Origin: Diogma glabrata
Lineage: Eukaryota > Arthropoda > Insecta > Diptera > Cylindrotomidae
Assembly (NCBI GenBank): GCA_963693315.1
Contig: OY856187.1
Span: forward strand, 425,436,429 to 425,500,428
Direction: 5' to 3'
Length of the DNA stretch: 64,000 nucleotides
Positions within the stretch are counted from its first letter, which is position 1, and each line of letters starts with the position of its first letter. The notes under the pieces are model-generated. The model was not told the DNA's origin. It worked only from the letters and a program-made list of their open reading frames with translations, and ran no database searches. A program made the position numbers and the translations under genes. Positions 13,111 to 23,083 of this stretch are shown here, piece by piece.

Positions 13111-13522
13111 TTAACCCAACAAAATTCTCTAAAATGTAATGACATCATTCAATTTGACCAATCACATTTTAATTTTACATACTAATAATGGAGAAATTAT
13201 TAAGAAGAGGTGGGTTATCACAGAAATATTACTTTTACAGAAATATGAATTAATAGAATTATAAATTAATGTCTTAAAATAATATTTCTTGACAAATCCC
13301 AAAACCTCCGATATTCTACAAGCCCTATTCATTCACGCCATCTTAAAGAACAATGAACATTGCCATATGCAAAAAATTGGATTAGTGGTTTTGATTAAAT
13401 TTTTTGAATTTTTTTTTTATTTGGAGTTTTATTTTTGAAGTTATACTTCTTTGCGCTCGTTGTAAATATTTTGATGGGGTGTTAATCGAGAAACCGCGTC
13501 ACGCTTGTTTAAGTTATATTTT

Positions 13523-13610
13523 AACCTTTATGCTGTATGGTAATAAAGACGAAATTAGTAAATCAACCTTATGCTGTATGGTAATAAAGACGAAATTACT
13601 AAATCAATCA
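13523..13610 (+). repeat. Two-copy direct repeat, about 41 bp unit
   Basis: The word TATGCTGTATGGTAATAAAG followed by ACGAAATTA(G/C)TAAATCAA occurs twice back to back, differing at one base. This is a recent local duplication just left of the transposon that starts at 13825. Confidence 0.85.
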
Positions 13611-13824
13611 TATTTTATAATAATAAAACATTATTCGCTTAGTTATCTTTGATCAATTTTTTTTCTTCACTTTTCGGAATTATCATTAAAAGGAATAGTT
13701 AATGTATAATGTGACAAACAAATATGTACATTTATATGAAAATTATGTTAAATTATTTTTTAACAAATACATTTTTCTAATTTACAACAAATATGTTCTT
13801 ATGGTTTGCAATTATATAAAATAT

Positions 13825-13855
13825 CGACCGCTTCGTGACAAGACCTCCTATCTAC
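13825..13855 (+). repeat. Left terminal inverted repeat of the 4.36 kb transposon
   Basis: This 31 bp end pairs with 18150-18180 with two mismatches, and is preceded by ATAT. Confidence 0.9.
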
Positions 13856-14324
13856 AAAAACTACATTTTCCAGGAGACAAAAAAAACTGTGCAGCGTGAT
13901 AACGATTAAAAATTTTCATATAGTTTAAATGAGGATTCTTTATAAATAATCTTATACAACGTATCAATAAATATTTTTGTCAGTGATCTTGATGGTAAAA
14001 TTTTTAATGTACTTAGGATAATTTGAGTCAAATTTTTTATGCAGATAGGATATATTATTCAAATAAATAAACTTAATTGTTATGGTAATTTCATCTTTTA
14101 ATTTTTTATTCATTACAAATTTACATAAATAATTCAAGTTTTTAAATATAAAAAAATTAACATTATTAGGATGGTACCTACCTAAAACAAAAAAAATCAA
14201 CTTTCAGTTAAATAATACAAAAAGTATTGAAATCACATTCACATGTTTAAAAATAATATAATTAATAAAAATAATATAATAATAAAAACAAAAATAAAAA
14301 AAAAGTTAATCAACGAATTCAAGA

Positions 14325-15052
14325 TTATTGTAAAAGGCATGACAGTCTGATGGGATCACAGATTTTAAATCTTGTAAGTGATCGTACTTGTTTTTTTTTT
14401 ATTTTGCATGTTGTACTAAAAACAGATGGATAATTCGATATAACATCAATTTTTTTCAATCTTCCAGGTAAGTCGCTCCACTCGTGATCGAAACATAATT
14501 TGTATTTTATTTTGCTTTCGTAATATCTTAAAGCTTTGATGTCGCTAACTACTGGATCATGGGCCCTTCTACCAGGTGTAATTGATGAATATCTAAGATG
14601 TTCCGGTAATGAATAGTTTTTAAAAAACGTGTATCTTAAATTTTCTACCTCATATGGTTTTGGATTGATGCGCGCAGCTTTAGTAAATACTAAATAGTTG
14701 CTGGGTAAATGTATTTCCCTATTTTTGAGTTGATGCTCAATCTTACTATGGACACTGTCACACTCCATCTGTGTGTGTCCTGGTACTAAATACTTTTGAA
14801 TGATTTCAATATCATTCTGCATAGAAAAATTTAATAGCGCGTTAGCCAAAACATTATTTCTGTTTTGGAATCCGCATCCGTCGGAATAAATCACAATAGT
14901 TTTTTTTCTTCGATGCTAAGATTATTGCTTAAGTAGTCGATGATACAACTAGTAAAAGTTGATGCGCATAAATTGTTGCATTGATCTTCAGAGAACCAAT
15001 AACATTTTACATCTTTGGTGGCTAGGTTATAAAATGTAAAATTATGGCAGCA
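14325..15052 (-). pseudogene. Transposase-like protein, C-terminal catalytic region (YSDGC..QNRN type, DUF7869-like)
   Basis: The open frame runs from about 15052 to the stop at 14325. It begins LCCHNFTFYNLATKDVKCYW and continues through IVIYSDGCGFQNRNNVLANA, GHTQMECDSVHSKIEHQL, SITPGRRAHDPVVSDIKALR and a C-terminal KKKQVRSLTRFKI. This pattern is a widespread insect protein family, usually annotated as uncharacterised, and resembles an RNase-H-fold transposase core. The Asp of YSDG and the terminal Glu of SVHSKIE are plausible catalytic residues (inference). The internal frame of about 240 codons is intact, but the upstream catalytic segment is absent. It is part of the 13825-18180 transposon. 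Confidence 0.7.
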
Positions 15053-15095
15053 TAGTTAATGGTTGATTTTATAGTTGATAGTTGATTTTATTTTT
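15053..15095. other. Deletion junction with short direct repeats
   Basis: GTTGATTTTAT, GTTGATA and GTTGATTTTAT occur in a row at 15062-15092, exactly where the basic segment ends and the catalytic segment begins. Family members normally have a long cysteine-rich and catalytic region between the two, so a large internal deletion through microhomology is inferred. Confidence 0.45.
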
Positions 15096-15264
15096 ATTGC
15101 GTTTCCAATTATCAGATTTAGATTTCCTTTGCCGCCGTACGGAATTTTCTCCAATCAGACGCGTTTCATCTGTCTCTTCCGTTTCTACACTTTCAGGTAC
15201 AAATTAATAATTATTTTCATCATTGTCCGCATCTGTAATATGAAGTTGTTCTTCACTACTATTA
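15053..15264 (-). pseudogene. Transposase-like protein, middle segment
   Basis: On the minus strand, downstream of the inserted element, the frame reads NSSEEQLHITDADNDENNY, one in-frame TAA, then FVPESVETEETDETRLIGEN and a basic tail VRRQRKSKSDNWKRNKNK. An acidic linker followed by a basic RKSK..NWKRN motif is usual in this protein family before the cysteine-rich and catalytic regions. Removing the 2,020 bp insertion and one copy of its target duplication joins this segment in frame to the N-terminal segment at 17301-17606. Toward 15053 it runs into a deletion junction. Confidence 0.65.
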
Positions 15265-15865
15265 GAATCAACCTTAGATTATAAAATATACAGGATAAGT
15301 AATATTTGTGTATGTACACTATAAAACTATAAAAAAAATTGAAGCTATTTTTTAAATTCAAATTTTGCATTGAAAATAATTTCCACAAAAGAAAAGGCTC
15401 CTGTAAAAAGAAATACAAAAATACAGGGTCCCATGTAGCATTTTTATCTCTTTCCATTTATAGAAAAAAAATACATTATTATTCTTCTATTGCCAGAAAG
15501 AAGTAGCTGCCAAATAATATATATTTCATTTTAATTTCATTCTAAATTAAAACAAAACCTGAAACAGTAAACCATATAAACAATATCCATTTCATTTTAC
15601 ATTTAGTTTAAATGAAAACAAAACCAAAGCGTACATGATAAAATTTTAGTTAGGATCAAATTTTCAGTTTTAATATTATCAGTTTTATTTTAATCGAAAT
15701 ACTTTTGACAAACATAAAATAAAATTGCATAAGGTTGGTCATTCTCCGATCGGTAAAAATGTTAGATACAAAATTTCTACATAAGTCTGTTATTTTGTAA
15801 GCATATTTGTTCAAGCAAGGGAAAACCTCGATGATATTTAAATTTCTAGGCTACTGTGTTTTTTC

Positions 15866-17136
15866 CAGGGTTGTAACGTATAATACGGTAACGTATAAAA
15901 CACGTATTATACGTACGTATAAAACGTACAGTATAAAACACACAATTATTTACGTTTTATACCGTATAAAAGTAAAATCCTTAATAAATAAAAATACATT
16001 TATATAACATTATCGCGGGCGTATTATTCATCGTACTCGTGATATTTAATATTTATAAAGCCTAGATTTCTGGACTAATAGGAACATTTGCTTTAGAAAA
16101 TATAGCGTCGTCATGATAATTTCTTACCCAACTATTCGTATTAGTTCAGAAAACTTCCACATTTAACGTAAATGCTTCTTTTCAAAATATAATTATTTGT
16201 TTTCAAAACAAATTTAGTCTACAATTATTTGACATTTCATGCCATACCTATTATTTATTCATCAATGACCAAAATTGAACTTACTCAATAATCTTCTCAC
16301 TAAACTTTTTCGTTTGACGTAAATACATATTTTAACTATTACAGCTTTTGTATAAAAAGAAGATTTGCAAGAACCTGTTATTTTCAAACTGTGTCTATTA
16401 ATTGGAAGTGGTGCAACCCGGATTCACACAACAAAATTTTTTTAAAAACATCTCTCTAATAATCTCTAATAATTTCCCTAACTGCTATGAAAAAAAACGA
16501 CATTTATTCTACAACAACACAATATTTCCCATCTGTTCTTATTAGATGGGAGGAGCTGAAGTTGGATTGAACCATATTTTATATATTCAATAACATTTCA
16601 TGATGCCAAATAATTAAGTTCATGAGCCAAATGTTTCTAATTCAAAATGTTTCCCATTAAGTAAATGTTGGAATCAAAATGAAAGAAAATCATATGATTT
16701 GTATACGTGTTGAAAAATTCAAAAATAATTTAATTGCTTGAGTTTAAGTGCTCAAAAAAATCTCAAAAAAATCTCTTAAAATCTAGTGAATTAAAAATTA
16801 TTAACCAGTTTAATGTACAGTAACATAGTCTTTCGTATAAAGTATAAAAATATACATTCAAATAACATCTACAATTTAAATAGTTGTTGTTATAAATTAT
16901 AAAATATATAAATAATTTAAAATTACGTAATTATATTTTTACTAAAATATATATGTTTTTACTAAAATTATAATTAATATCTAAACTAAGAAGTATTTTT
17001 AATTTTTTATGAATGAATTTCAAAAACAAAATCATATTATACGTTTTATACGTTATATACGTTTTATACGTTTTATACGTTACGTATTATACGTGTAACG
17101 TATAAAACGTTTTATACGTGTATATTAACAACCCTG
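15866..17136. mobile_element. Candidate non-autonomous element with CAGGGTTGT ends, third nesting level
   Basis: The left end is CAGGGTTGTAACGTATAATA; the right end, read in reverse, is CAGGGTTGTTAATATACACG. Both subterminal regions (15870-15970 and 17038-17120) are packed with ACGTATAAAACGT words in inverted orientation. CAGGGTTG is a common hAT-type end. No clean target duplication was found: the left flank is GTTTTTTC and the right flank is confused by a palindrome. Confidence 0.5.
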
Positions 17137-17165
17137 GTTTCAGGGTTGTTAATATACACGTATAA
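17112..17165. repeat. Perfect 25 bp inverted repeat with a 4-base loop
   Basis: ATACGTGTATATTAACAACC continues CTG, then the loop GTTT, then the exact reverse complement. It contains the right end of the CAGGGTTGT element twice, head to head. Confidence 0.9.
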
Positions 17166-17300
17166 TTATCATTTGTTCAACCCTTTTTTCAGTGCAAATA
17201 CTATCACGTTAAAATCGCACACTACTTTATGTAAATAAAAATAACTTCAACTTAAAAAGATATTACTTATCCTGTGTATTTTATAATCTAAGGAATCAAC

Positions 17301-17606
17301 AGTCATATCTCTCACATTGTCTGGGTCGTCTTCATAAGCCTTACTTTCCATTTCTAGTCCGTTCTGCTTTGATATATTTTCAAAATTTAAATCCGTAACC
17401 ATAATTGTATTCTCATTTGAATTATTGCTGGCACTCGGAATGTTAATATCAGGTCCCATCGCTGTAGGATCCAGTTCAAAAGAAAATATCACGTCAAGGT
17501 TTTCAATTGGAATTACTGTTTCATTGCTGCTTGGGATCACGATTGCCTGTTGTAATTTTTCTCGTGCCATATCTGCCATATCTTTTCGTTCCATTCTTTG
17601 TGCCAT
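17301..17606 (-). pseudogene. Transposase-like protein, N-terminal segment
   Basis: It starts at an ATG at 17606 with MAQRMERKDMADMAREKLQQ and continues through an acidic Asn/Ser-rich region to DPDNVRDMTVDS. The frame then enters the inserted element and stops within it. A basic, helical start followed by a long acidic linker matches other members of this uncharacterised family. Excising the insertion with one duplication copy keeps the reading frame and continues with NSSEEQLHITDADND at 15264. The region between 17607 and the right end (18180) is the 5' flank of the transposon gene and holds subterminal CTCCTATCT-type words. Confidence 0.6.
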
Positions 17607-18149
17607 TCATTGCCTACGTGACATTTTTTTAATGGAATTCATAATTCGTTTGACTTAATAGATATTTATTTGTCGTCTGCAATTTCAAACAAAAATTAAA
17701 TTTTTAAATTTTTCGGTGAATTCGTTTAGTAAAAATTGGATGGAAAACCTCCTATCTACATAAATAATGATGTTTCAAAATCTCATAAATGAAGCAATTA
17801 TTTAATATTGTTTTATTATGTATTATTATATAACCAAGTCAAAATAAATATTTCAATTCAACTACTAAATATATAAATATTTAAATTTCACTTCACTTCC
17901 AATTTTAACTAAGATCACATAATAAAAACAGATCAAATACTTACCGGCGATCCGCACGCTGTCAAAACACAAGGAAACTGATCACATAGGAGATTTTTAC
18001 GATTTTTTTTTACTAATTCCTTATAGGAGGAATTGTTTTTTGCCGTTATATTGTTTTTTTAGTTTTACTATTACGGTTTAGTTATTACGTATAAGTGCGT
18101 CTGCATTATAGCTATATTTCTACATCAAAAACTCATTTTAGCAAAAAAC

Positions 18150-18180
18150 GCAGATAGGAGTTCTTGTCACGAAGCGGTCG
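18150..18180 (-). repeat. Right terminal inverted repeat of the 4.36 kb transposon
   Basis: This is the reverse complement of 13825-13855 with two mismatches, and is followed by ATAT. Confidence 0.9.
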
Positions 18181-18184
18181 ATAT

Positions 18185-19330
18185 GTACATATTTATTTCT
18201 ATGCATTAGCACCAATACGATACATATAAGCATTGCTTATATATGATTAAACAAACCTGCTTGCATTAGCAGAATTGCCCTCACATGTTCCAAAAATTGG
18301 AAATTGACGTTTCTTTTCCTCTTCTTAGAAACATTGATTAACCAAGAATTTGCATTGGAACCTTAGTACCGAAGAAAAAGATTATGAACAATATCAAAGC
18401 TACAGGTTTAAAGTGTTTTACTTATAGAGTGAAAAAAAATTGAAATATGCTTCTCAATTTTTTGTTGAAATATGCTTCTCCATTACTTTCAAAACTATTA
18501 TTGTTATTGCAAGGGATCTATAAAATATATGCAAATATGTTAACAAATGGAGTGATTTGACTGTTTTAATAATAATATATAAGTCTGAATTTACAAATGA
18601 AATTAGTCTTATTATTATTTTTTCCAATTTTTGTTTTAAGTTGTGGGAAGGAATGTCGAAATAAGACGATGACCATAAGCGATAAAACCCATTAAACGAA
18701 AATATTCACTAAAAATGGTGGTATTTTTTAACCGGCCGGCGTATGCATCAATGTAGTAGAGTATTGCAGACAATCGATAAAATATATTTGCAAATTGCAA
18801 TACGACCCTCTTCAGAACAGCAAAATTTCTGGATTGATAAATGATTATAAGTCTACATGAAATAGGACGCTAAACCAATAGCAATGAACCAGTGTACCTA
18901 TTTTGTATGACGAGTACGGTGGTTTCGGAGTAAGTAATTGACAGATGTGACATCAAATAAACAAATATATTTACGCTCACCTAATTGTTCGTGAGTCGTG
19001 ACACATTGAATTATTTGAATTAAATCTTTGGAATAAAATTTTAACTTTTTTCTAACCTTAATCTTTTGCCATCTACATTTATAAAAATTATTTAATTATT
19101 ATTTGTCTGACAGACAAGTTTCAATTTTAACATACATTTAATATGTAAATTTATCTATAGCTTTAGAGACATTTACTTAATGGCTTTTGCTGACTGTAAA
19201 ATGATACTACATATTACATTGTTTTCAAACTTTTTATATATTACTAATAAAATGAGTTAAATTAAATGACATTAAAAAAACTATTAGAGAATTTACTCAA
19301 AAAAAAAACAGTTTTCAACCACTTTATCTG
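18185..19330. other. AT-rich non-coding stretch
   Basis: No gene was seen. It may contain the body of the Helitron-like element that ends at 19365, but its 5' end could not be located. Confidence 0.5.
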
Positions 19331-19334
19331 GGAA

Positions 19335-19365
19335 GCACGGGCATCGCCGTGCGGGTACCTTCTAG
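19335..19365 (+). mobile_element. Helitron-like 3' terminus
   Basis: A GC-rich hairpin GCACGG-GCATCG-CCGTGC (19335-19352) is followed by GGGTACCTT and CTAG (19362-19365), then T. A short hairpin about ten bases before CTRR, followed by T, is the hallmark of a Helitron 3' end. The GC content of this hairpin stands out against its surroundings. The 5' TC end was not found. Confidence 0.55.
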
Positions 19366-19954
19366 TAATTAATAATTATTAGTTTTTTGAATAATATTTT
19401 TTTTTTACTACTTGCATGAGAAATTTCAATTATTTACTCAAAAACCCAAGACAAAAGTTATTTTTCTCAGCTATGGTTACTAATAATTATTCCCCACACC
19501 TAATAATAAGTATTTTAGCACCTTCGTAAATAAAATAATGAATGAATGCAAAAACTTCTTTCCAACTATAGTAGTTTATTTGAAATTTTAATTCGTGTTA
19601 AACAGAATTCTGTTGAAATTTAGTTTAGTTGTGAGTTGTAGATTAAAAAAATTCTAAATTTGGCTCAACAATATTGAATAGATTTTCAATTTCATGTCAA
19701 AAATAAATAAAAGCTATATTTTTTAATCCAAAGCATATGTGATTTTTATATAGTTTTAAGAAAATTCATTGAAAATAAATTTCTAACTAAGCAGCCCTGA
19801 ATAATAAATATCCAATACGCAATCCAATGATATGATAAACAATGTTTCACCAAATCAAAATTTTTATTTATTCACCATTTGCTTATTAATTGACATTTTA
19901 TTTTGTGAATAATTAAGAGTTTTAGTGCATTTTTATATCAAGTAGTAAAAAAAA

Positions 19955-20086
19955 TAGTATATAAACCTCGGTGAAGAAAATTTTCTCCATTTCGGTGATT
20001 AATTCGCTCGAAACTTCGTTTCTCGCGAATTAATATCCACCTCAATGTAGAAAATTTACTTTATCACCTTGGTATATAATGTACTA
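19955..20086. repeat. Foldback MITE, about 130 bp
   Basis: The left arm TAGTATATAAACCTCGGTGA with AGAAAATTTTC pairs imperfectly with AGAAAATTTACTTTATCACC and TTGGTATATAATGTACTA. An inner 11 bp stem ATTAATTCGC/GCGAATTAAT encloses a loop. Confidence 0.7.
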
Positions 20087-20089
20087 TTT

Positions 20090-20360
20090 TCTTTTTGGAT
20101 AATATTTTTTTTGACTAAGAAAACTAAGAAAAATCGACGATTATACGTTCTTATACTTTTTGAATAATAATTTTTTTTTTGAATAATATTTTTTTTTATT
20201 TATTTTTTGAATAATATGTTTTTTTTTCGCTTTTTTTTGAACGATATTTTTTTTTTTGTATTATATTTTTTTTTGAATAATATTTTTCTTTTTGAATAAT
20301 ATTTTTTTTTATTTTTTTTTTTTTTGAATAATATTTTGTTTTTTTTTTAGTTATTTTTTT
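20090..20360 (+). repeat. T-rich minisatellite (TTTTTGAATAATATTTTT type)
   Basis: About ten irregular copies of TTGAATAATATTTTTTTT. A related single word occurs at 19388. The complementary strand reads as Lys/Tyr-rich nonsense and is not a gene. Confidence 0.85.
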
Positions 20361-20521
20361 TAATGTATCCTGTCTGTCTGTCTGTGTGCGTGTGTCCGAG
20401 CGAATGGCCAAAGAAGTATAACTTACACCGTCTGGTCCGACGCAGACCCTACTTTTCCTAGATGGCGTTATTGGCGTTAAGGCGATTTTTTGAATTTTTT
20501 TTATATTGAGTTTTAATTTCA
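20361..20521 (+). repeat. (TCTG)n tract and flanking insect-type repeat
   Basis: CTGTCTGTCTGTCTGTGTGC opens a block with unusually high GC for this window (CCGTCTGGTCCGACGCAGAC). Such tracts commonly mark the ends of dispersed insect repeats; the class is unknown. Confidence 0.5.
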
Positions 20522-21194
20522 AAATGGCGCTACAAGTTCACGATTTCTTCTGTGCTAAAAAATGAAGAAGGCTTGTATATTGGGGGTTTTGCAAATCCGC
20601 TTTTTTTCCTGCAAAAGAATTTTTAAAATGAAGATATTATTAACCTGCTATTTTTAATATTTTTCTGGTTGTCGCCTCGATGGATTTACACAGTCGAAAA
20701 AGTTACTATGCAATTTTCAATACAAGCTTTGCTATATGGGTTATGTAAAGCAAGTTATTATTAAATTGCAAAGCGAATTTTTCATTAAAACTTATTCTAA
20801 CGCAAAACTATAAATTTTAGAACAACTCTAAGAACATAATTTATTTTTTATAGAAATGGTAGAAGTTTTAAAACAACTTGCTACGCTAGAAGTTTAAAAA
20901 CAACTAGCTAATGCAAAGAGCATTACAATTATCTTTAAAGCAAACTTTTCATTGTTTTATAATGGTGACTTCCGTAGGACATATATGTGTAGCAAATTAC
21001 AATACGTATTCAGCTTATTTTCAACTGTGTATAGTAGACCAGAATATATGAAAAGAGTTCACGTATAAAATAAACAAAGTTCACATAAAAAATAAATAAA
21101 AAATGGCAAGAATTTTCTAAACAAATGGCATTGATCAATCAACTTGCTTTCGAAATTTTGCAAAACATTATTTCGAATTATCACCATCCTTGTA
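20522..21194. other. Non-coding stretch
   Basis: Nothing supportable was seen. It probably continues the repeat that starts at 20361 (AAAATGGCGCTACAAGTTCA at 20521). Confidence 0.4.
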
Positions 21195-21355
21195 AAATTG
21201 CTACTGATAATTTAAATCCCCAAATTTTTAAAATCTACGTAATAAATTTCTTTAAAAAACTTGATATGAAACCTCAGTTAGCATGCGGTAACTTCGGCTA
21301 TTCAGAGAGGTTAATTTGTAATTTATTTTAATTAACACTAAGCCTAATTTTGAAT
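21195..21355 (+). pseudogene. LINE 3' end fragment (same family)
   Basis: NLNPQIFKIYVINFFKKL at 21210-21265 matches EFNPQGFKVNVHKFLRE of the LINE at 32545-32600. The 3' UTR word CTTCGGCTATTCAGAGAGGT (21292-21311), followed by TTTTAATTAACACTAAGCC, matches the UTR at 32640-32690. It is 5'-truncated and ends in an A-rich tail. Confidence 0.75.
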
Positions 21356-22789
21356 AAAAACTTACAAATAATAATCTGATGTTGCTTATGGTTTGTATAA
21401 TCTATAATTCTGTACTGTATTCTCATATTAATATAACATATCAGGCTGTCTATACTTTAAGGTATAAGAATAAAAAATTAATAAAAATGTTGAAAAATTG
21501 CGACAACGGTTGAAACCTCACAATTTTCATCTCTCAGCGATCTCCATTAACATTATTTGTAAATTATTTTGTGAAACGATAGTGAATTTTAATATGCTTA
21601 GAATTTCGCGAATACGTAAATAGTATATTCAATAACACATTTGGCAGTCATGTGTGTTAGAAAAACATATCAATTCAAACGCAAATAACAAGTGCTTTTA
21701 TTATAATATAATATATCGAACCAATTAATTTATCCTTACTATATTTTATCGAAAATATTACAAAAAATACAATATATCAAATTCAACGAAACTAGAAGGT
21801 TAAAAAGCTACTTGTCACACCATATGTTATTCATCCGATTTAGGGTTCTTCGATTTTCATTAATATTTTTCTAAACCTTTTTTTGTTATTTTAAAATTAA
21901 TAAAAAAGTTTTTTGTTAATAATATTTTAGTGAAAAAATAAATTAATACTTATAAAAAAAACAATCGCGCAAAACAGTTCAATTTTACTACTCTTACACA
22001 ATAGTCTCAACAAGTGTTGAAGAGTTTTCTGTTATTTAACCAAAACATATACATTTCTATTCTAAGACCGCACTGCACCATTGGATGAAATATATATATT
22101 TACAATTGCTACATGGTAAAGGTATTTTTTTAATATTTATAACAATAAAATTTACTTCCGCTTTGTAGTTATCTTATTTTTCAAAATTTCTGGAAGATGC
22201 CCAAGAAGAATCCCAAAAAATTCAAACTCTCTCATCATCTAATTTAAACTGTATAGCAAATATAATTCAAACAAGATAATAATCATGACAAGCACGCAGA
22301 ATCTGTTATATTTTATGCCAATTATGAAATTGGTTGTTTGTTTTCTAAATTATTTAAAATCGCAAAAGATCACCCCAAATGGTTTTAGAATTTGCTAATT
22401 GAAAAAATCGAAGCATTAATTTATAATTTAAACGAACACGCGATACTTTTCTTCTACAATATGTTTATTGTAAATTACTGTAATTTTTTTACAAATATGT
22501 ATACATTTTAAAGAAGTGAATTCAACTCCTCATATTTTCTATTTATTCTTTTGTAATGAATTTTTCAATATGTTAATATGATTTTCGAGAGTACTTGTGC
22601 GAATTGTGTTTCTAAGTGATTTGTTTTATTTAAAATGGGGTTGGAAAAATCGTTTAATTTGAAGAAAATAAACGTTTAATTCTTAAGTAAATGGTTTGTG
22701 AACTATATTAATACATATTTATGATATGTATATATTTATCCTTTTTATCATTGTTCTTAATTGCTATTAATTAAGGTGACCAGACGTCA
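21356..22789. other. AT-rich non-coding stretch
   Basis: No gene, RNA or clear repeat was seen. Confidence 0.5.
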
Positions 22790-22885
22790 TCTTTTGAAGA
22801 TGACAGTCATCTTTTACGAACGATTGCCATCTTTTTGTCATCTTTTACAAAAATGTGCATCTTTGTCATCTTTTTATCATATCGC
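22776..22885 (+). repeat. CATCTTTT short-repeat block
   Basis: GTCATCTTTT-type words recur about seven times directly after AAGGTGACCAGACGTC. The latter resembles ends of Ac-like hAT elements, but no partner end was found. Confidence 0.5.
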
Positions 22886-22935
22886 ATACTTATGGTTATG
22901 AATTAATGGGGGGAGAAACAATAACATAAATTAAA

Positions 22936-23083
22936 AGTAGGCTACAGACCTTCAATCAATTTGTCAAAAAATTCTAAAACGAAAATAAACGAAAAAAAAT
23001 TTAGTGTAAAAATCCACTAAATTTTATTTTGTTTATTTTCGTTTTTAATTGATTGATAAATTGATTGAAGGTCTGTAGCCTGC
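22936..23083. repeat. Foldback MITE, 148 bp
   Basis: The arms GTAGGCTACAGACCTTCAAT continuing CAATTT, and AAATTGATTGAAGGTCTGTA continuing GCCTGC, are near-perfect inverted repeats. The inner parts (AAACGAAAATAAACGAAAAA and its complement) also pair around a GTGTAAAAATCCAC centre. Confidence 0.85.

Larger units (their letters stand above)
15273..17292. mobile_element. 2,020 bp TIR element with 8 bp target duplication, nested in the 4.36 kb transposon
   Basis: The ends are CTTAGATTATAAAATA(T/C)ACAGG and continue ATAAGTAATAT, giving at least 33 bp of inverted repeat with a single mismatch. GAATCAAC flanks both sides (15265-15272 and 17293-17300), a perfect 8 bp target duplication. No coding region of its own was found, so it is non-autonomous. 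The 8 bp duplication suits hAT, although the terminal sequence is not a classical hAT one. It interrupts the host transposon's coding sequence and is therefore younger than it. Confidence 0.85.
13825..18180 (-). mobile_element. 4.36 kb TIR DNA transposon with an RNase-H-fold transposase-like gene; superfamily uncertain
   Basis: Both ends start CGACCGCTTCGTGACAAGA and continue (A/C)CTCCTATCT(A/G)C: 31 bp inverted repeats with two differences. ATAT flanks each end (13821-13824 and 18181-18184), consistent with a 4 bp target duplication, although ATAT is itself palindromic. The word CTCCTATCTAC recurs at about 17747. The minus strand carries three pieces of one transposase-like gene. A 2,020 bp element has inserted into the gene, and a large coding segment is missing near 15053-15095. 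Four-base duplications occur in Sola, Chapaev and Ginger elements; Sola is possible, but I cannot confirm it. Confidence 0.8.

Noticed and set aside
20196..20522. Lys/Tyr-rich 108-codon frame on the minus strand
   Set aside because: It comes from a T-rich minisatellite.
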